This document shows positions 6,834-14,438 of a stretch of DNA of 15,991 nucleotides, in pieces; the stretch's first letter is position 1; each line of letters starts with the position of its first letter. Location: contig CAUCQW010000038.1 in NCBI GenBank assembly GCA_958445065.1, positions 1 through 15,991 on the forward strand. The letters are read 5' to 3'. The notes under the pieces are model-generated. The model searched no databases, was not told where the DNA came from, and was given only the letters and a program-made list of their open reading frames with translations. Source of the DNA: an uncultured Collinsella sp. Its GTDB lineage: Bacteria > Actinomycetota > Coriobacteriia > Coriobacteriales > Coriobacteriaceae. A program made the position numbers and the translations under genes.

Positions 6834-9050
6834 ATGGAACAACTCTCGCAATCGGGCTCGCGCGGTCGACGCCGCACGGGCAACGAGCCGGCGCCGCACG
6901 AACGCGTGAAGGGCGAACGCCGTGCCGACGAACCGCGACGCACCGCGAGCCCCCATCGCGCTTCTGCCAACAACGCGGGCCGCGCCAACACTCCCGCCGC
7001 GGAGCAGACGCCCGCTCGCCCCAAGTCCCGCTACATCCCTGCACTCGACGGCCTGCGTACGCTCGCCGTCGTCGCGGTGGTGCTCTATCACCTTAACCTC
7101 ACGTGGGCTCAGGGCGGCCTGCTCGGCGTCACGATCTTCTTTGTGCTTTCGGGCTATCTGATCACGCGCTTGCTGCTCAACGAAGTCGCTAAGACCGGCC
7201 GCATCGACCTCAAGAGCTTCTGGATCCGCCGCATCCGTCGCCTGGTCCCCGCCGTGGTGACCGTCGTGGTGGTGACCTGTGCGCTGTGCACCGTCTTCAA
7301 CCACGTGATGCTCACCAAGATGCGCCCCGACATCCTGCCGTCGCTGTTGTTCTTCAACAACTGGTGGCAGATTGCCCAAAACGTCTCGTACTTCAATGCT
7401 CTGGGCGACCCCTCGCCGCTCACGCACTTTTGGTCGCTTGCCATCGAGGAACAGTTCTACCTGATTTGGCCGCCACTGCTGTTTGCCATGGTATCCATGC
7501 ATGTGAGCAAGCCCAACACGCGCCGCGTGGTTCTGGGCCTTGCCGCGGTATCTGCCCTAGCCATGATGGTGCTTTACAACCCTGCCGCCGACCCCAGCCG
7601 CGTGTACTACGGCACCGACACCCGCGTGTTCTCGCTGCTGCTGGGTGCCTGGATGGCCTTTATCCCCGATCGCGACCTGGCGCCGGTGCGTCTCGCTCGT
7701 CGTTTGGGGCTCAATCGCCTAGCTGGCGCCGCCAAGCACGGCAAGAACGCCGAGGGCAAGCCTGGCGAGAAGGCCGACGAAGCAGCCGAGACCGCCCCGG
7801 CACAGCCGAGCGCCCTCGTGCGCTTTTGGTCCTCGCCCGCATCCATCGATGTGTTGGGCGTCGTGGGTCTGGTTGGCCTTGCCGCCATGGTCGCGCTCAC
7901 CAACGGCTACACCGCCTTCCAGTATCGCGGAGGCACACTGCTGTGCTCGATCCTCACGCTCATGGTCATCGCGGCCTGCGTGCAGCCCCAGGGAATGGTT
8001 GCCCGCGCGCTGTCCGCCGAGCCGCTCGTGTGGATTGGCAAGCGCTCGTACAGCATCTACCTGTGGCACTATCCGCTGCTGTTGCTCATGAACCCGGTCG
8101 CCAACATCAACGATACGCCCTGGTGGCAGTACATTTTGCAGGTGCTGCTGGTGGTCGCCGTAGCCGAGTGCTCCTATCGCTTTATCGAAACGCCGTTTAG
8201 GAAGGGCGCCTTCGGCCGCACCGTCGCCGAGTTCCGCGATGGCACCACAAAGCCCGCTAACTGGGCACGCGCGCACGTCCCTGCCTGCGCAACCTGCGCT
8301 GTCGTGTTGGTCGTTGCACTGGGCGGCCTGATCTTTGTGCCCGAGACGTCTGCGCTGAGCGGTGAGGGCGCCGAAGTTCTGAACAAGGAAGCCAAAAACA
8401 CCGCGCCCACCGACCAGCAGGCGGCCGACGACACCGACAAGGACAACGACGGCTTCCCCGATGGCTCCTACGACCTGTTGATGATCGGTGACTCCGTGTC
8501 GCTGCGTGCCGTTGATTCCTTTGATGGCGTGTTCCCACACAGCCATATCGATGCCGAAAAGGGCCGCCAGTTTGATGCGGGCCGCGCGACATTTGAGGGC
8601 TATCTCCAGCAGAACCTTGCCGGCAAGATCGTGGTCTTTGCGCTGGGCACCAACGGCTTGGTAACCGACGACCAGATCGACGCCATCATGGCCGATGCAG
8701 GAGATAAGCGTATTGTGGTGTTTGTGAACACGCGCAGCCCGCAGCCGTGGGTTGGCTCTACCAACCAGGCCATCGCCAACGCCGCTACGCGCTACAAGAA
8801 CGTGCGCGTTATCGATTGGTACGGATACAGTGCCAACCGCAACGACCTGTTCGATGGCGATGGCACGCACCTATCGACCACTGGCGTGACTGAGTACCTC
8901 AACTTGATCCACGATGCCGTCAAGAAGGACCTGCCCGTACACCCCGAGGATCACGTCAACGATCCGCAGCCGGCAGCCGTCAAGTCTGCCACCGACGCAC
9001 TCGTCAATGCGCTCGCTCTCAAGCCACACAAGCTGGGCACCGACAAGTAA
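6834..9050 (+). CDS. oatA: OatA-like O-acetyltransferase (acyltransferase 3 membrane domain plus SGNH domain)
   Basis: Predicted to move acetyl groups across the membrane and place them on peptidoglycan or another wall glycan, which typically gives lysozyme resistance. It has 738 aa. Residues 1-65 are a basic, Arg-rich cytoplasmic tail. The acyltransferase-3 domain starts at YIPALDGLR with the conserved H86 in LYHLN, RRIRRLVPA (132-140) and HFWSLAIEEQFY (198-209). About ten membrane helices follow, interrupted by an Ala/Glu-rich loop near 300-325. After a final helix and an acidic linker, the extracellular SGNH domain shows GDS (552-554), GTNG and DGTHL (D676, H679), a complete catalytic set. 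The ribosome binding site is weak (GGATGA), so the start is less certain. Substrate is inferred from the family. Confidence 0.87.
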   Translation: MEQLSQSGSRGRRRTGNEPAPHERVKGERRADEPRRTASPHRASANNAGRANTPAAEQTPARPKSRYIPALDGLRTLAVVAVVLYHLNLTWAQGGLLGVTIFFVLSGYLITRLLLNEVAKTGRIDLKSFWIRRIRRLVPAVVTVVVVTCALCTVFNHVMLTKMRPDILPSLLFFNNWWQIAQNVSYFNALGDPSPLTHFWSLAIEEQFYLIWPPLLFAMVSMHVSKPNTRRVVLGLAAVSALAMMVLYNPAADPSRVYYGTDTRVFSLLLGAWMAFIPDRDLAPVRLARRLGLNRLAGAAKHGKNAEGKPGEKADEAAETAPAQPSALVRFWSSPASIDVLGVVGLVGLAAMVALTNGYTAFQYRGGTLLCSILTLMVIAACVQPQGMVARALSAEPLVWIGKRSYSIYLWHYPLLLLMNPVANINDTPWWQYILQVLLVVAVAECSYRFIETPFRKGAFGRTVAEFRDGTTKPANWARAHVPACATCAVVLVVALGGLIFVPETSALSGEGAEVLNKEAKNTAPTDQQAADDTDKDNDGFPDGSYDLLMIGDSVSLRAVDSFDGVFPHSHIDAEKGRQFDAGRATFEGYLQQNLAGKIVVFALGTNGLVTDDQIDAIMADAGDKRIVVFVNTRSPQPWVGSTNQAIANAATRYKNVRVIDWYGYSANRNDLFDGDGTHLSTTGVTEYLNLIHDAVKKDLPVHPEDHVNDPQPAAVKSATDALVNALALKPHKLGTDK

Positions 9051-9073
9051 CCTGCAGCGTAAACTTCCCACAT

Positions 9074-9111
9074 CCGGAGGGGGTGTCTGCTACGGCAGAC
9101 ACCCCCTCCGG
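9074..9111 (+). terminator. Hairpin downstream of oatA with a UACG tetraloop
   Basis: A perfect 17-bp stem starting CCGGAGGGGG closes on c(UACG)g, a very stable UNCG-type tetraloop in the plus-strand RNA. It lies 24 nt after the stop codon. No U-tract follows, so it may act with Rho or as a 3' stabiliser rather than as a classical intrinsic terminator. Confidence 0.65.
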
Positions 9112-9255
9112 CAGTTAGGGACACTCCTGGCGCAGCCAATGAAGACCTCTACGGATGAATTCCAAGCCGCTCCGCCGTTCCAGACATCGTTTCCGCGCCT
9201 CGCGCCTGCCCCAAACAATCAAAACAAGCCCTTTTCGCCGCAACCTCAAAGGTCT

Positions 9256-9483
9256 GTGGACAAAAAAGGCAAATATGAGTAGTGTTACCATTTTAGTAAC
9301 AGGCAAAACCACCCAAAATGACGTCTGAGCGTCTCCTACAACCCCTAAAGCAGCCAACCTGACTGGTTTAAGGCGTATTGGAACCAATTTTAATGAACAT
9401 ACTATAGTTTATGTTCATTATCTTCTTGGATGTAAATGCTATTCACTTAGCAACAGTACTCATATTTGGCATTTTTTGCCCAC
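9256..9483. mobile_element. 228-bp MITE-like element with 33-bp imperfect inverted ends
   Basis: The left end 9256-9288 (starting GTGGACAAAAAAGGC) and the reverse complement of the right end 9450-9483 (starting GTGGGCAAAAAATGCC) agree at 29 of 33 positions plus one gap. The inside is AT-richer than its surroundings, codes for nothing convincing, and holds a perfect 11-bp inverted repeat at 9391-9420 and small palindromes (TGTTAC/GTAACA; ATTGGAACCAAT). No clear target-site duplication was seen. The rest of the 516-bp gap between convergent genes (9051-9566) holds only the two terminators. Confidence 0.55.
9391..9420. promoter_or_regulatory. Perfect 11+11 bp palindrome inside the 228-bp element
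   Basis: TAATGAACATA (9391-9401), 8 nt CTATAGTT, TATGTTCATTA (9410-9420). The inner part AACATA-N8-TATGTT has the form of enterobacterial MntR boxes as I recall them. However, it lies beyond the 3' ends of both neighbouring genes, so it could equally be a structural part of the element. Confidence 0.45.
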
Positions 9484-9512
9484 TGCCATATAGCTAACAC
9501 CCTACAGCAGGC

Positions 9513-9548
9513 AAAAAAACAGGTCGCAGCCCATGGCGGCGGCCTGTT
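9513..9548 (-). terminator. Rho-independent terminator of the mgtE-NRAMP operon
   Basis: On the minus strand AACAGGCCGC pairs with GCGACCUGUU (one C-A mismatch) around an 11-nt loop, followed by an uninterrupted run of U. It lies 18 nt past the NRAMP-family stop codon. Confidence 0.85.
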
Positions 9549-9566
9549 TGGAGTCCAAAAGAGGCG

Positions 9567-10829
9567 CTAAGCGCTGTAACCCATCGCCTGCAGAACAAAC
9601 ATGACGACCGTGAGCACCGTAATCACACCGATAGTCGCCCAAGTGAGCACGTTCCACACGCGGCCGTTGCGGTTAGTGCCCATAATGTGACGGTCAGCGG
9701 CGATAACCACCTGGAACACCAGAACCACGGGCAGTAGCACGCCATTGATGACCTGCGAGGTCATCATAATCTGGAACAGATCGACGCCGGGCATAAGCAC
9801 CAGCACGGCAGAGATACCGATGATGGCCGTAATGATGCCGCGATAGACCGGGGCCTCGTCCCAGCTGCGGTCAGCACCGCGCTCCCAGCCAAATGCCTCG
9901 CAGATAGCGCTCGACGTAACGCCCGGCAGCACGCAGGCGGCCAAGAAGCTCGCCGCGACCAGGCCCGAGGCAAACAGTACCGTGGACCACTGACCCGCAA
10001 TAGGCTCCAGCGCGCGGGCAGCATCGGCAGCATCGCTTATCTGAATACCCGCCGGGAACAACACCGTACCGGTCGTGATGATAATAAAGCCGGCAATGAC
10101 ATCGGCGGCAAGCGAGCCGCTCACGGTATCGATGCGCTGCAGCACGATATCGTCCTCGCCCGCGTTCTTATCGACCACGTTGTTCTGCGCCAAGAAGATC
10201 ATCCACGGTGCGATGGTGGTACCGATTGTTGCGACCACGAGCGACACGTAGCTGGGATCGTTCTGAATATTGGGGACGACCAAGTCGACCGCGACCTCGC
10301 CCCAGTTGGGGCCGGCCATAAACGCGGCGACGATGTAGGTCACGAACACGCAGCTTACCAGCAGCAAAATCTTCTCGATGCGCTGAAAACTGCCCGACAT
10401 GGTAAGCATCCACACCAGCAGCGCCACGAGCGGCACCGAGATGCTCGCCGGAACGCCAAACAGAGCAAGGCCACTCGCGATACCCGCGAACTCCGAGATG
10501 GTCACCGCCGTGTTGGCAATCAACAGCGCCGCCATGGCCAGCACGCTCCTGCGCACGCCAAAGCGCTCACGGATGAGCGAGGCCAGGCCCTTACCCGTGA
10601 CGCATCCGCAGCGCGCCGCGGTCTCCTGCGTCACGATAAGCAGCACAGTCATGACGGGAAGCATCCAGAGCATCTTGTAGCCATAGCTGGCGCCCGCGCT
10701 GGAATACGTTGCAATGCCGCCGGCGTCATTGCCCGAAAGCGCCGCCAGCAGACCGGGACCCATAGCGCCAAAGATGGCCGCGATGGTCAACTTTTGCTTG
10801 GTGCCCGACTTTTGCTTGGTATTTTGCAC
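9567..10829 (-). CDS. NRAMP-related metal transporter, probably Mg2+-transporting (NRMT type)
   Basis: Membrane protein of 420 aa with about eleven helices, NRAMP/SLC11 fold. In TM1 the metal motif DPGN is DAGG (D35-G38, in LSGNDAGGIATY). In TM6 the usual MPHN is APWM (A207-M210, in GTTIAPWMIFLAQN), so the transition-metal-selecting Met is Ala and the His is Trp. These changes are those described for the NRMT branch (Clostridium acetobutylicum; Eggerthella lenta, also Coriobacteriia), which carries Mg2+ and Mn2+. A longer frame reaches 10892, but that would overlap mgtE by 55 nt. GTG at 10829 follows AGGTGG and is eight bases after the mgtE stop, so I use it. Tight coupling to an MgtE-like gene supports a magnesium role. 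It is not a typical MntH, so that name should be avoided. Confidence 0.87.
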   Translation of the reverse strand: MQNTKQKSGTKQKLTIAAIFGAMGPGLLAALSGNDAGGIATYSSAGASYGYKMLWMLPVMTVLLIVTQETAARCGCVTGKGLASLIRERFGVRRSVLAMAALLIANTAVTISEFAGIASGLALFGVPASISVPLVALLVWMLTMSGSFQRIEKILLLVSCVFVTYIVAAFMAGPNWGEVAVDLVVPNIQNDPSYVSLVVATIGTTIAPWMIFLAQNNVVDKNAGEDDIVLQRIDTVSGSLAADVIAGFIIITTGTVLFPAGIQISDAADAARALEPIAGQWSTVLFASGLVAASFLAACVLPGVTSSAICEAFGWERGADRSWDEAPVYRGIITAIIGISAVLVLMPGVDLFQIMMTSQVINGVLLPVVLVFQVVIAADRHIMGTNRNGRVWNVLTWATIGVITVLTVVMFVLQAMGYSA

Positions 10830-10837
10830 GCGACCAC

Positions 10838-12682
10838 CTAACCCATGACCGACATGGTGAGCAGCACCGCAGCGGCGCAGTACGCTACGCACGAGATCAT
10901 GACGGCAATAACGTTCATGGCGGTGCCCGACGTGTTGAGGTCATGCTCGTCACGCCAGAACAGCACCATCAGGTAAATCACGGCGCTCATGTTGCCAACC
11001 AGGCAAATGATGGCAGCGATATTAAAGCACCCGGTAAAGAGTTGCTCCTCAAACATGGGCGCATCGGGGAACGCAGCGGTGCGCACCAGCTGGGCGCACA
11101 GGTAGGTCACGAGTGACAGAATCAGGCCCATGCCCGTGCTCTGGAAGAAGAACCCCAGATACGGCTTGGGCTCGTCGTCGTGACCGTCATACTCCAAGAA
11201 GTAGTTCTTGACGAACGACACCATGCGCGAGGCAGCAAGCAGCACGAGCGGCATGGCGCACATGGGGAACACCACCAGATGCGCGGAGCCGAGCGCCGTC
11301 CCCAGCACCGTTGCCATGATGCACGAGGCAATGCCCCACACGACAACCCAGTACTGGCGATGCACAAACCAGCTGAGCACGTTCGTCGAGTCGTCCGACG
11401 CGCTATCGCCCGAGCCGACACCGGCGATCTGCAGGTCCTCCTGATGCTCCTCGGCGATAACGTCCATGGCGTCGTCGAAGGTCACGATGCCCAGGATATG
11501 ACGGTTCTCGTCGCAGACAGGGATGGCAACCAGGTCGTACTTGGTCATCTCGTCCGTCACGTCTTCCTGGTCCTCGTCGGGCGACACGTAGACCAGGTCG
11601 CGATAGGCGAGCTGGCCCAGCGTGGCATCGCGGTCGGCAACGATCAACGTGCGCAGCGAGAGCACGCCGGTGAGCATGCCGCTCGGATCCTCGGTATAGA
11701 CGTAATAGACACTCTCGAAGTCCTCATCGAGTTTGCGAATCGCCTCGATGGCATCGCCGACCGTCGCCGTGGCGGGCAGCGAGACAAACTCCGAGGTCAT
11801 GATGCGGCCGGCGGTGTTGTCCTCATAGCCCAGCAGGTTACGAATCGCCTTCTCCTCCTTGACGCCCATCAGGCGCAGGAGCTTCTCGGCCTTCTCGTAA
11901 TCGAGCTCGTCGATCAGGTCGGCGGCGTCGTCCGGGTCCATCATGGCCAGCATCGACGATGCGTCCGTGTCGGACAGGCCCTCGAGCATCTCGGTCATAA
12001 GCTCGTCGTCATCGAACTCCGAGATGGCCTCGGCGGCCTGGGCAGTATCGAGCTGTGCAAACACCTGCGCACGCAGGCGCGGGTCGAGCTGCTCGATAAT
12101 GTCGGCGATGTCGGCAGGGTGCAGCTCGCCGAGCGTCTTATGCGACACCGAGAGTTGAATGTTCTTGGTCGAGCGATCGAGCAGGTCCATGTAGGACCAA
12201 GCGATGATGTCCTCACTGAGCGGCTTGCCCAGGTGCTTCATAAAGCCTTCGACGATATGCTCGAGTGCGGGGCTGATCGCGCGTAGCAGACCGCGGGCGC
12301 CCACTTCGGCGCCCAGCAGGCGCAGCTGATTTTCGCCCGACATGGAAAACTTGATGTCGTTTACGCGCACGACTTTCATGCCCTGCGTGTCGACAATCTG
12401 CTTGTTGAGCACGTCGCGGGCAAGCAAGAGTTCGGTCGGCTGCAGGTACGAAAAACGGATTTCGGTGGCCGACGTCTTAAGGTGTACACCCGTCTCGTCG
12501 ATACGGTCGACCCATTTGCGCCAGCTGATCATAAACGGCGTCTTGCCGGGACCGCGGAACGCGAGCGACGTCACGTGCGGAAAAACTTCGCCGGTAGCAA
12601 TACCAAAATCGTTCACCACGCCGAGCTTTTCTCCATCGACGTCCAAGACCGGCAATTTGAGCATCTCACTCAGATAATTCAA
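10838..12682 (-). CDS. MgtE-like protein with N-terminal PRC barrels, CBS pair and non-canonical membrane domain
   Basis: Protein of 614 aa. Residues 1-125 hold two PRC-barrel-like repeats (LPVLDVDGEKLGVVNDF; then RDVLNKQIVDTQGMKVVRVNDI). MgtE_N spans about 184-288 (LHPADIADIIEQLDP), two CBS domains 293-415 (IMTSEFVSLPATATVGDAI), then five hydrophobic segments from 444 to the end. In MgtE channels the N and CBS domains sense Mg2+ and gate the pore. Here the five-helix layout is kept, but I cannot find the GNxGxQ-type signature or the pore Asp. So it may be a sensor for the downstream NRAMP-type transporter rather than a channel itself. The start is TTG at 12682 after GGGGAG, fitting the family's M-x-x-LSE beginning. 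ATG at 12664 (residue 7) is the alternative, directly after a short upstream ORF. Confidence 0.85.
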   Translation of the reverse strand: MNYLSEMLKLPVLDVDGEKLGVVNDFGIATGEVFPHVTSLAFRGPGKTPFMISWRKWVDRIDETGVHLKTSATEIRFSYLQPTELLLARDVLNKQIVDTQGMKVVRVNDIKFSMSGENQLRLLGAEVGARGLLRAISPALEHIVEGFMKHLGKPLSEDIIAWSYMDLLDRSTKNIQLSVSHKTLGELHPADIADIIEQLDPRLRAQVFAQLDTAQAAEAISEFDDDELMTEMLEGLSDTDASSMLAMMDPDDAADLIDELDYEKAEKLLRLMGVKEEKAIRNLLGYEDNTAGRIMTSEFVSLPATATVGDAIEAIRKLDEDFESVYYVYTEDPSGMLTGVLSLRTLIVADRDATLGQLAYRDLVYVSPDEDQEDVTDEMTKYDLVAIPVCDENRHILGIVTFDDAMDVIAEEHQEDLQIAGVGSGDSASDDSTNVLSWFVHRQYWVVVWGIASCIMATVLGTALGSAHLVVFPMCAMPLVLLAASRMVSFVKNYFLEYDGHDDEPKPYLGFFFQSTGMGLILSLVTYLCAQLVRTAAFPDAPMFEEQLFTGCFNIAAIICLVGNMSAVIYLMVLFWRDEHDLNTSGTAMNVIAVMISCVAYCAAAVLLTMSVMG

Positions 12683-12698
12683 TGGTGCTCCCCATCAT
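12666..12698 (-). CDS. Short upstream ORF (10 codons) overlapping the mgtE start
   Basis: The best ribosome binding site in the leader, GGAGG, lies four bases before ATG ATG. That frame encodes MMGSTIELSE and stops at TGA (12668-12666). It overlaps the TTG start of the MgtE-like gene in another frame and ends one base before the in-frame ATG at residue 7 (TGAGATG). This is the geometry of translational coupling or of a regulatory leader peptide. Translation is not proven. Confidence 0.4.
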   Translation of the reverse strand: MMGSTIELSE

Positions 12699-12787
12699 TA
12701 TTCCTCCGAACGCGGCCGCATGTGCGACGTCCGGGGGCTTCTGGATATGTATACGCATGCGCGGGCGGCACGCCGCTCGACGCTTAC

Positions 12788-12875
12788 ACCCCGTGCATGC
12801 GCAAAAAGCACCTGCATGGGGTCATCGACTGTATGGTCGAGGTTTGGATTTCACCTGTAACCTTTCTCTTGACCC
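12788..12875 (-). ncRNA. Structured 5' leader of the mgtE-NRAMP operon, possible riboswitch-like element
   Basis: In the minus-strand RNA GGGUC (12875-12871) can pair with GACCC (12823-12819), enclosing two adjacent hairpins: AGGUU/AACCU (12863-12840) and CGAC/GUCG (12839-12826). The same segment can instead form ACCCC/GGGGU as the base of a hairpin at 12788-12822, with inner UGCA/UGCA and GUGC/GCGC pairs and a U5 loop. The two folds exclude each other. No M-box consensus was recognised. The wider gap (12683-13010) also holds promoter candidates: TATAGT near 12890 and TTGGTA/CATAAA near 12921-12950. Confidence 0.4.
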
Positions 12876-12977
12876 TCATTAACCGCAGTAACTATAGCAT
12901 CAGCATCGCCCTGCGGCATCGAATTTATGCGCTGCACATTGCAGGCATACCAAACGCTGACGTATCCGTGACATAGC

Positions 12978-13009
12978 CATTGGGGACGTTCTTAAACGAC
13001 TACCCAATG
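12978..13009 (-). terminator. Hairpin after the NodB-like gene
   Basis: Directly after the stop codon, CATTGGG (minus 13009-13003) pairs with CCCAATG (12984-12978). Inside, CGTT/AACG makes a second short stem. There is no U-tract, so termination is only suggested by position. Confidence 0.45.
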
Positions 13010-13010
13010 A

Positions 13011-14417
13011 CTACTCTGTGGTGTCATCGTCCTCGGCAAGTTGGGGGAACACGGCGTCCTTGGGCATGGTGACCTTCGTCAGCGAGGTGAGCTTTTTGCT
13101 CAGCGACGTGTCCGTCTTGACCAGGTCGCTGAGCGTCACGATCTTGTAGCCGTCGGCGACAAGGCCGTCGATGATCTGCGGCAGCGCCTCGAGCGTCTGC
13201 TCGGCGCATTCGTCCCTATCGGTGAGCAGCACGATATTGCCCGGCGTCACCGAATCGAGCACCGTTGAGACCTGCTCGTCGGCACCGTTGAGCAGCCAGT
13301 CGCCCGAGTCAATATTCCACGAGACCACGGCGGAGACCAGGTCCATCGCATCAATCCAGTTTTGCTCGTCAAAGGCAGCGTAGGGAGCACGCAGCAGCAT
13401 CGTCTTCACGCCGGTCGCCGACTTAATCGCATCGGTGCCTTTCGTGATCTGTTCGCGTACCGTCTCACGGTCCTGACCCTTGAGCGAATCGTCGCTGTAG
13501 CTGTTGGATCCGATCTCGCACCCGGCATCGACAATCGCCTTGGCCGTGGCAGGCGAGGCCTCGGCCGCATCGCCCGAAAGGAAGAACGTCGCGGTAACGC
13601 CCTTTTCCTTGAGCACCTGCAAGATCTGTTTGGTGGCGCCGCTCGGACCCTCGTCAAACGTCAGCGCCACGTACTTTTTGTTGCCCTTGGGCGCCACGCT
13701 GGCGCACGCAACGACGCAATCGGTGGCGGGCACAACCTCGCCGCGGTCCTGCGTCTTTTCCGACTGCTCACCAACCCACACCTCGGAGCGGCCCTGGACA
13801 CCCCATGTCTGCACATACTCGATAGCGCCCGTGCCCTCGACCTTGAGCTTGGGCTCGATAACCGTAGCCTGAACCTCGTGCTTCTCGTAGGTGTTACGGC
13901 CATCCTTGACCGTCACCTTCTCGCCGCCCTCAAGTTCGCGGCTATCCCATTTGCCCTGTTTTATGCGCTTGCCGTCCACCTTAACCGACAGCTTTTCGCC
14001 GCCATGGCGCTTGAGCACGCTGTCATCGACGGCCAGCAGGTCGCCTGCGTCGTAGGTATCGGTCAACTCCTGGTCGTCGATGAGATTCTGCAGCGTAGAG
14101 CCCACGCGCACCGCGGTCTTTTGCCCGTTGAGTTCCACGTCCACACTGCGGTTGACGTAGCCCACGACGGCAGCGATAAACAGCACGAGCGCACAGCCCA
14201 CGGCAATGAGCGCATAGGGCAGACGGGACGGTCGGCGCGGCGAGCGCCCGTTGCCGATGCGCGCGCTGCGGTCGCTAAACCCGCGGCTATGGTTGAGGTA
14301 CATCGCGCCGGGCTTACGGCGGCGACGGCGCTGACCGCTGGGCAGCTGCCCCAGGTCGCGGCGCGCCGTCGGACGCGCACCCGAACGCCCGTTTAAGTTG
14401 GATCCGTTTTGGCGCAT
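13011..14417 (-). CDS. Membrane-anchored NodB-fold protein, predicted inactive polysaccharide deacetylase
   Basis: Protein of 468 aa: a basic cytoplasmic tail (1-66), one membrane helix (67-88), an extracellular beta-rich region starting VDVELNGQKTAVRVGSTLQNLI (key pieces VELNGQ and GSTLQNLI; DUF348-like), then a NodB domain (about 246-435). NodB enzymes remove acetyl groups from peptidoglycan or other glycans using Asp and two His to bind metal. Here motif 1 is TFDEGP (D255, E256) instead of TFDDGP. Motif 2 is SNSYSD where HxxxH is expected (N305, D309). Motif 3 is RAPY (343-346). Motif 5 is LLTD instead of LLHD (T399). All the key His are gone while the fold seems intact, so it probably binds glycan or partners without catalysis. 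The start is supported by GGGGGAGGG upstream. Confidence 0.85.
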   Translation of the reverse strand: MRQNGSNLNGRSGARPTARRDLGQLPSGQRRRRRKPGAMYLNHSRGFSDRSARIGNGRSPRRPSRLPYALIAVGCALVLFIAAVVGYVNRSVDVELNGQKTAVRVGSTLQNLIDDQELTDTYDAGDLLAVDDSVLKRHGGEKLSVKVDGKRIKQGKWDSRELEGGEKVTVKDGRNTYEKHEVQATVIEPKLKVEGTGAIEYVQTWGVQGRSEVWVGEQSEKTQDRGEVVPATDCVVACASVAPKGNKKYVALTFDEGPSGATKQILQVLKEKGVTATFFLSGDAAEASPATAKAIVDAGCEIGSNSYSDDSLKGQDRETVREQITKGTDAIKSATGVKTMLLRAPYAAFDEQNWIDAMDLVSAVVSWNIDSGDWLLNGADEQVSTVLDSVTPGNIVLLTDRDECAEQTLEALPQIIDGLVADGYKIVTLSDLVKTDTSLSKKLTSLTKVTMPKDAVFPQLAEDDDTTE

Positions 14418-14438
14418 GTGCCCTCCCCCATAAACACA

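Noticed and set aside
7719..8870. A 383-codon minus-strand open frame
   Set aside because: It is antisense to the acyltransferase gene, whose membrane and SGNH motifs are complete.
9115..9387. A 90-codon minus-strand frame in the convergent gap
   Set aside because: It would start with TTG without a ribosome binding site, crosses one end of the 228-bp element and resembles no family.
9411..9497. A 28-aa plus-strand frame starting MFIIFLDVNAIHLA
   Set aside because: It is hydrophobic enough to suggest a toxin-like peptide, but there is no ribosome binding site and it lies within the element's right inverted end.
10830..10892. Longer NRAMP reading frame overlapping the end of the MgtE-like gene
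   Set aside because: The added residues are a poor-looking Arg/Gly/His stretch; GTG at 10829 with its own ribosome binding site avoids a 55-nt overlap.
11180..12286. A 368-codon plus-strand open frame
   Set aside because: It is antisense to the MgtE-like gene; the sequence is repetitive in Val, Leu, His and Arg without a recognisable domain.
12683..13010. M-box magnesium riboswitch upstream of the MgtE-like gene
   Set aside because: The expected conserved blocks (such as GGTGAGGCTCC and CTGCTGCCC) are absent; an unrelated structured leader is described instead.
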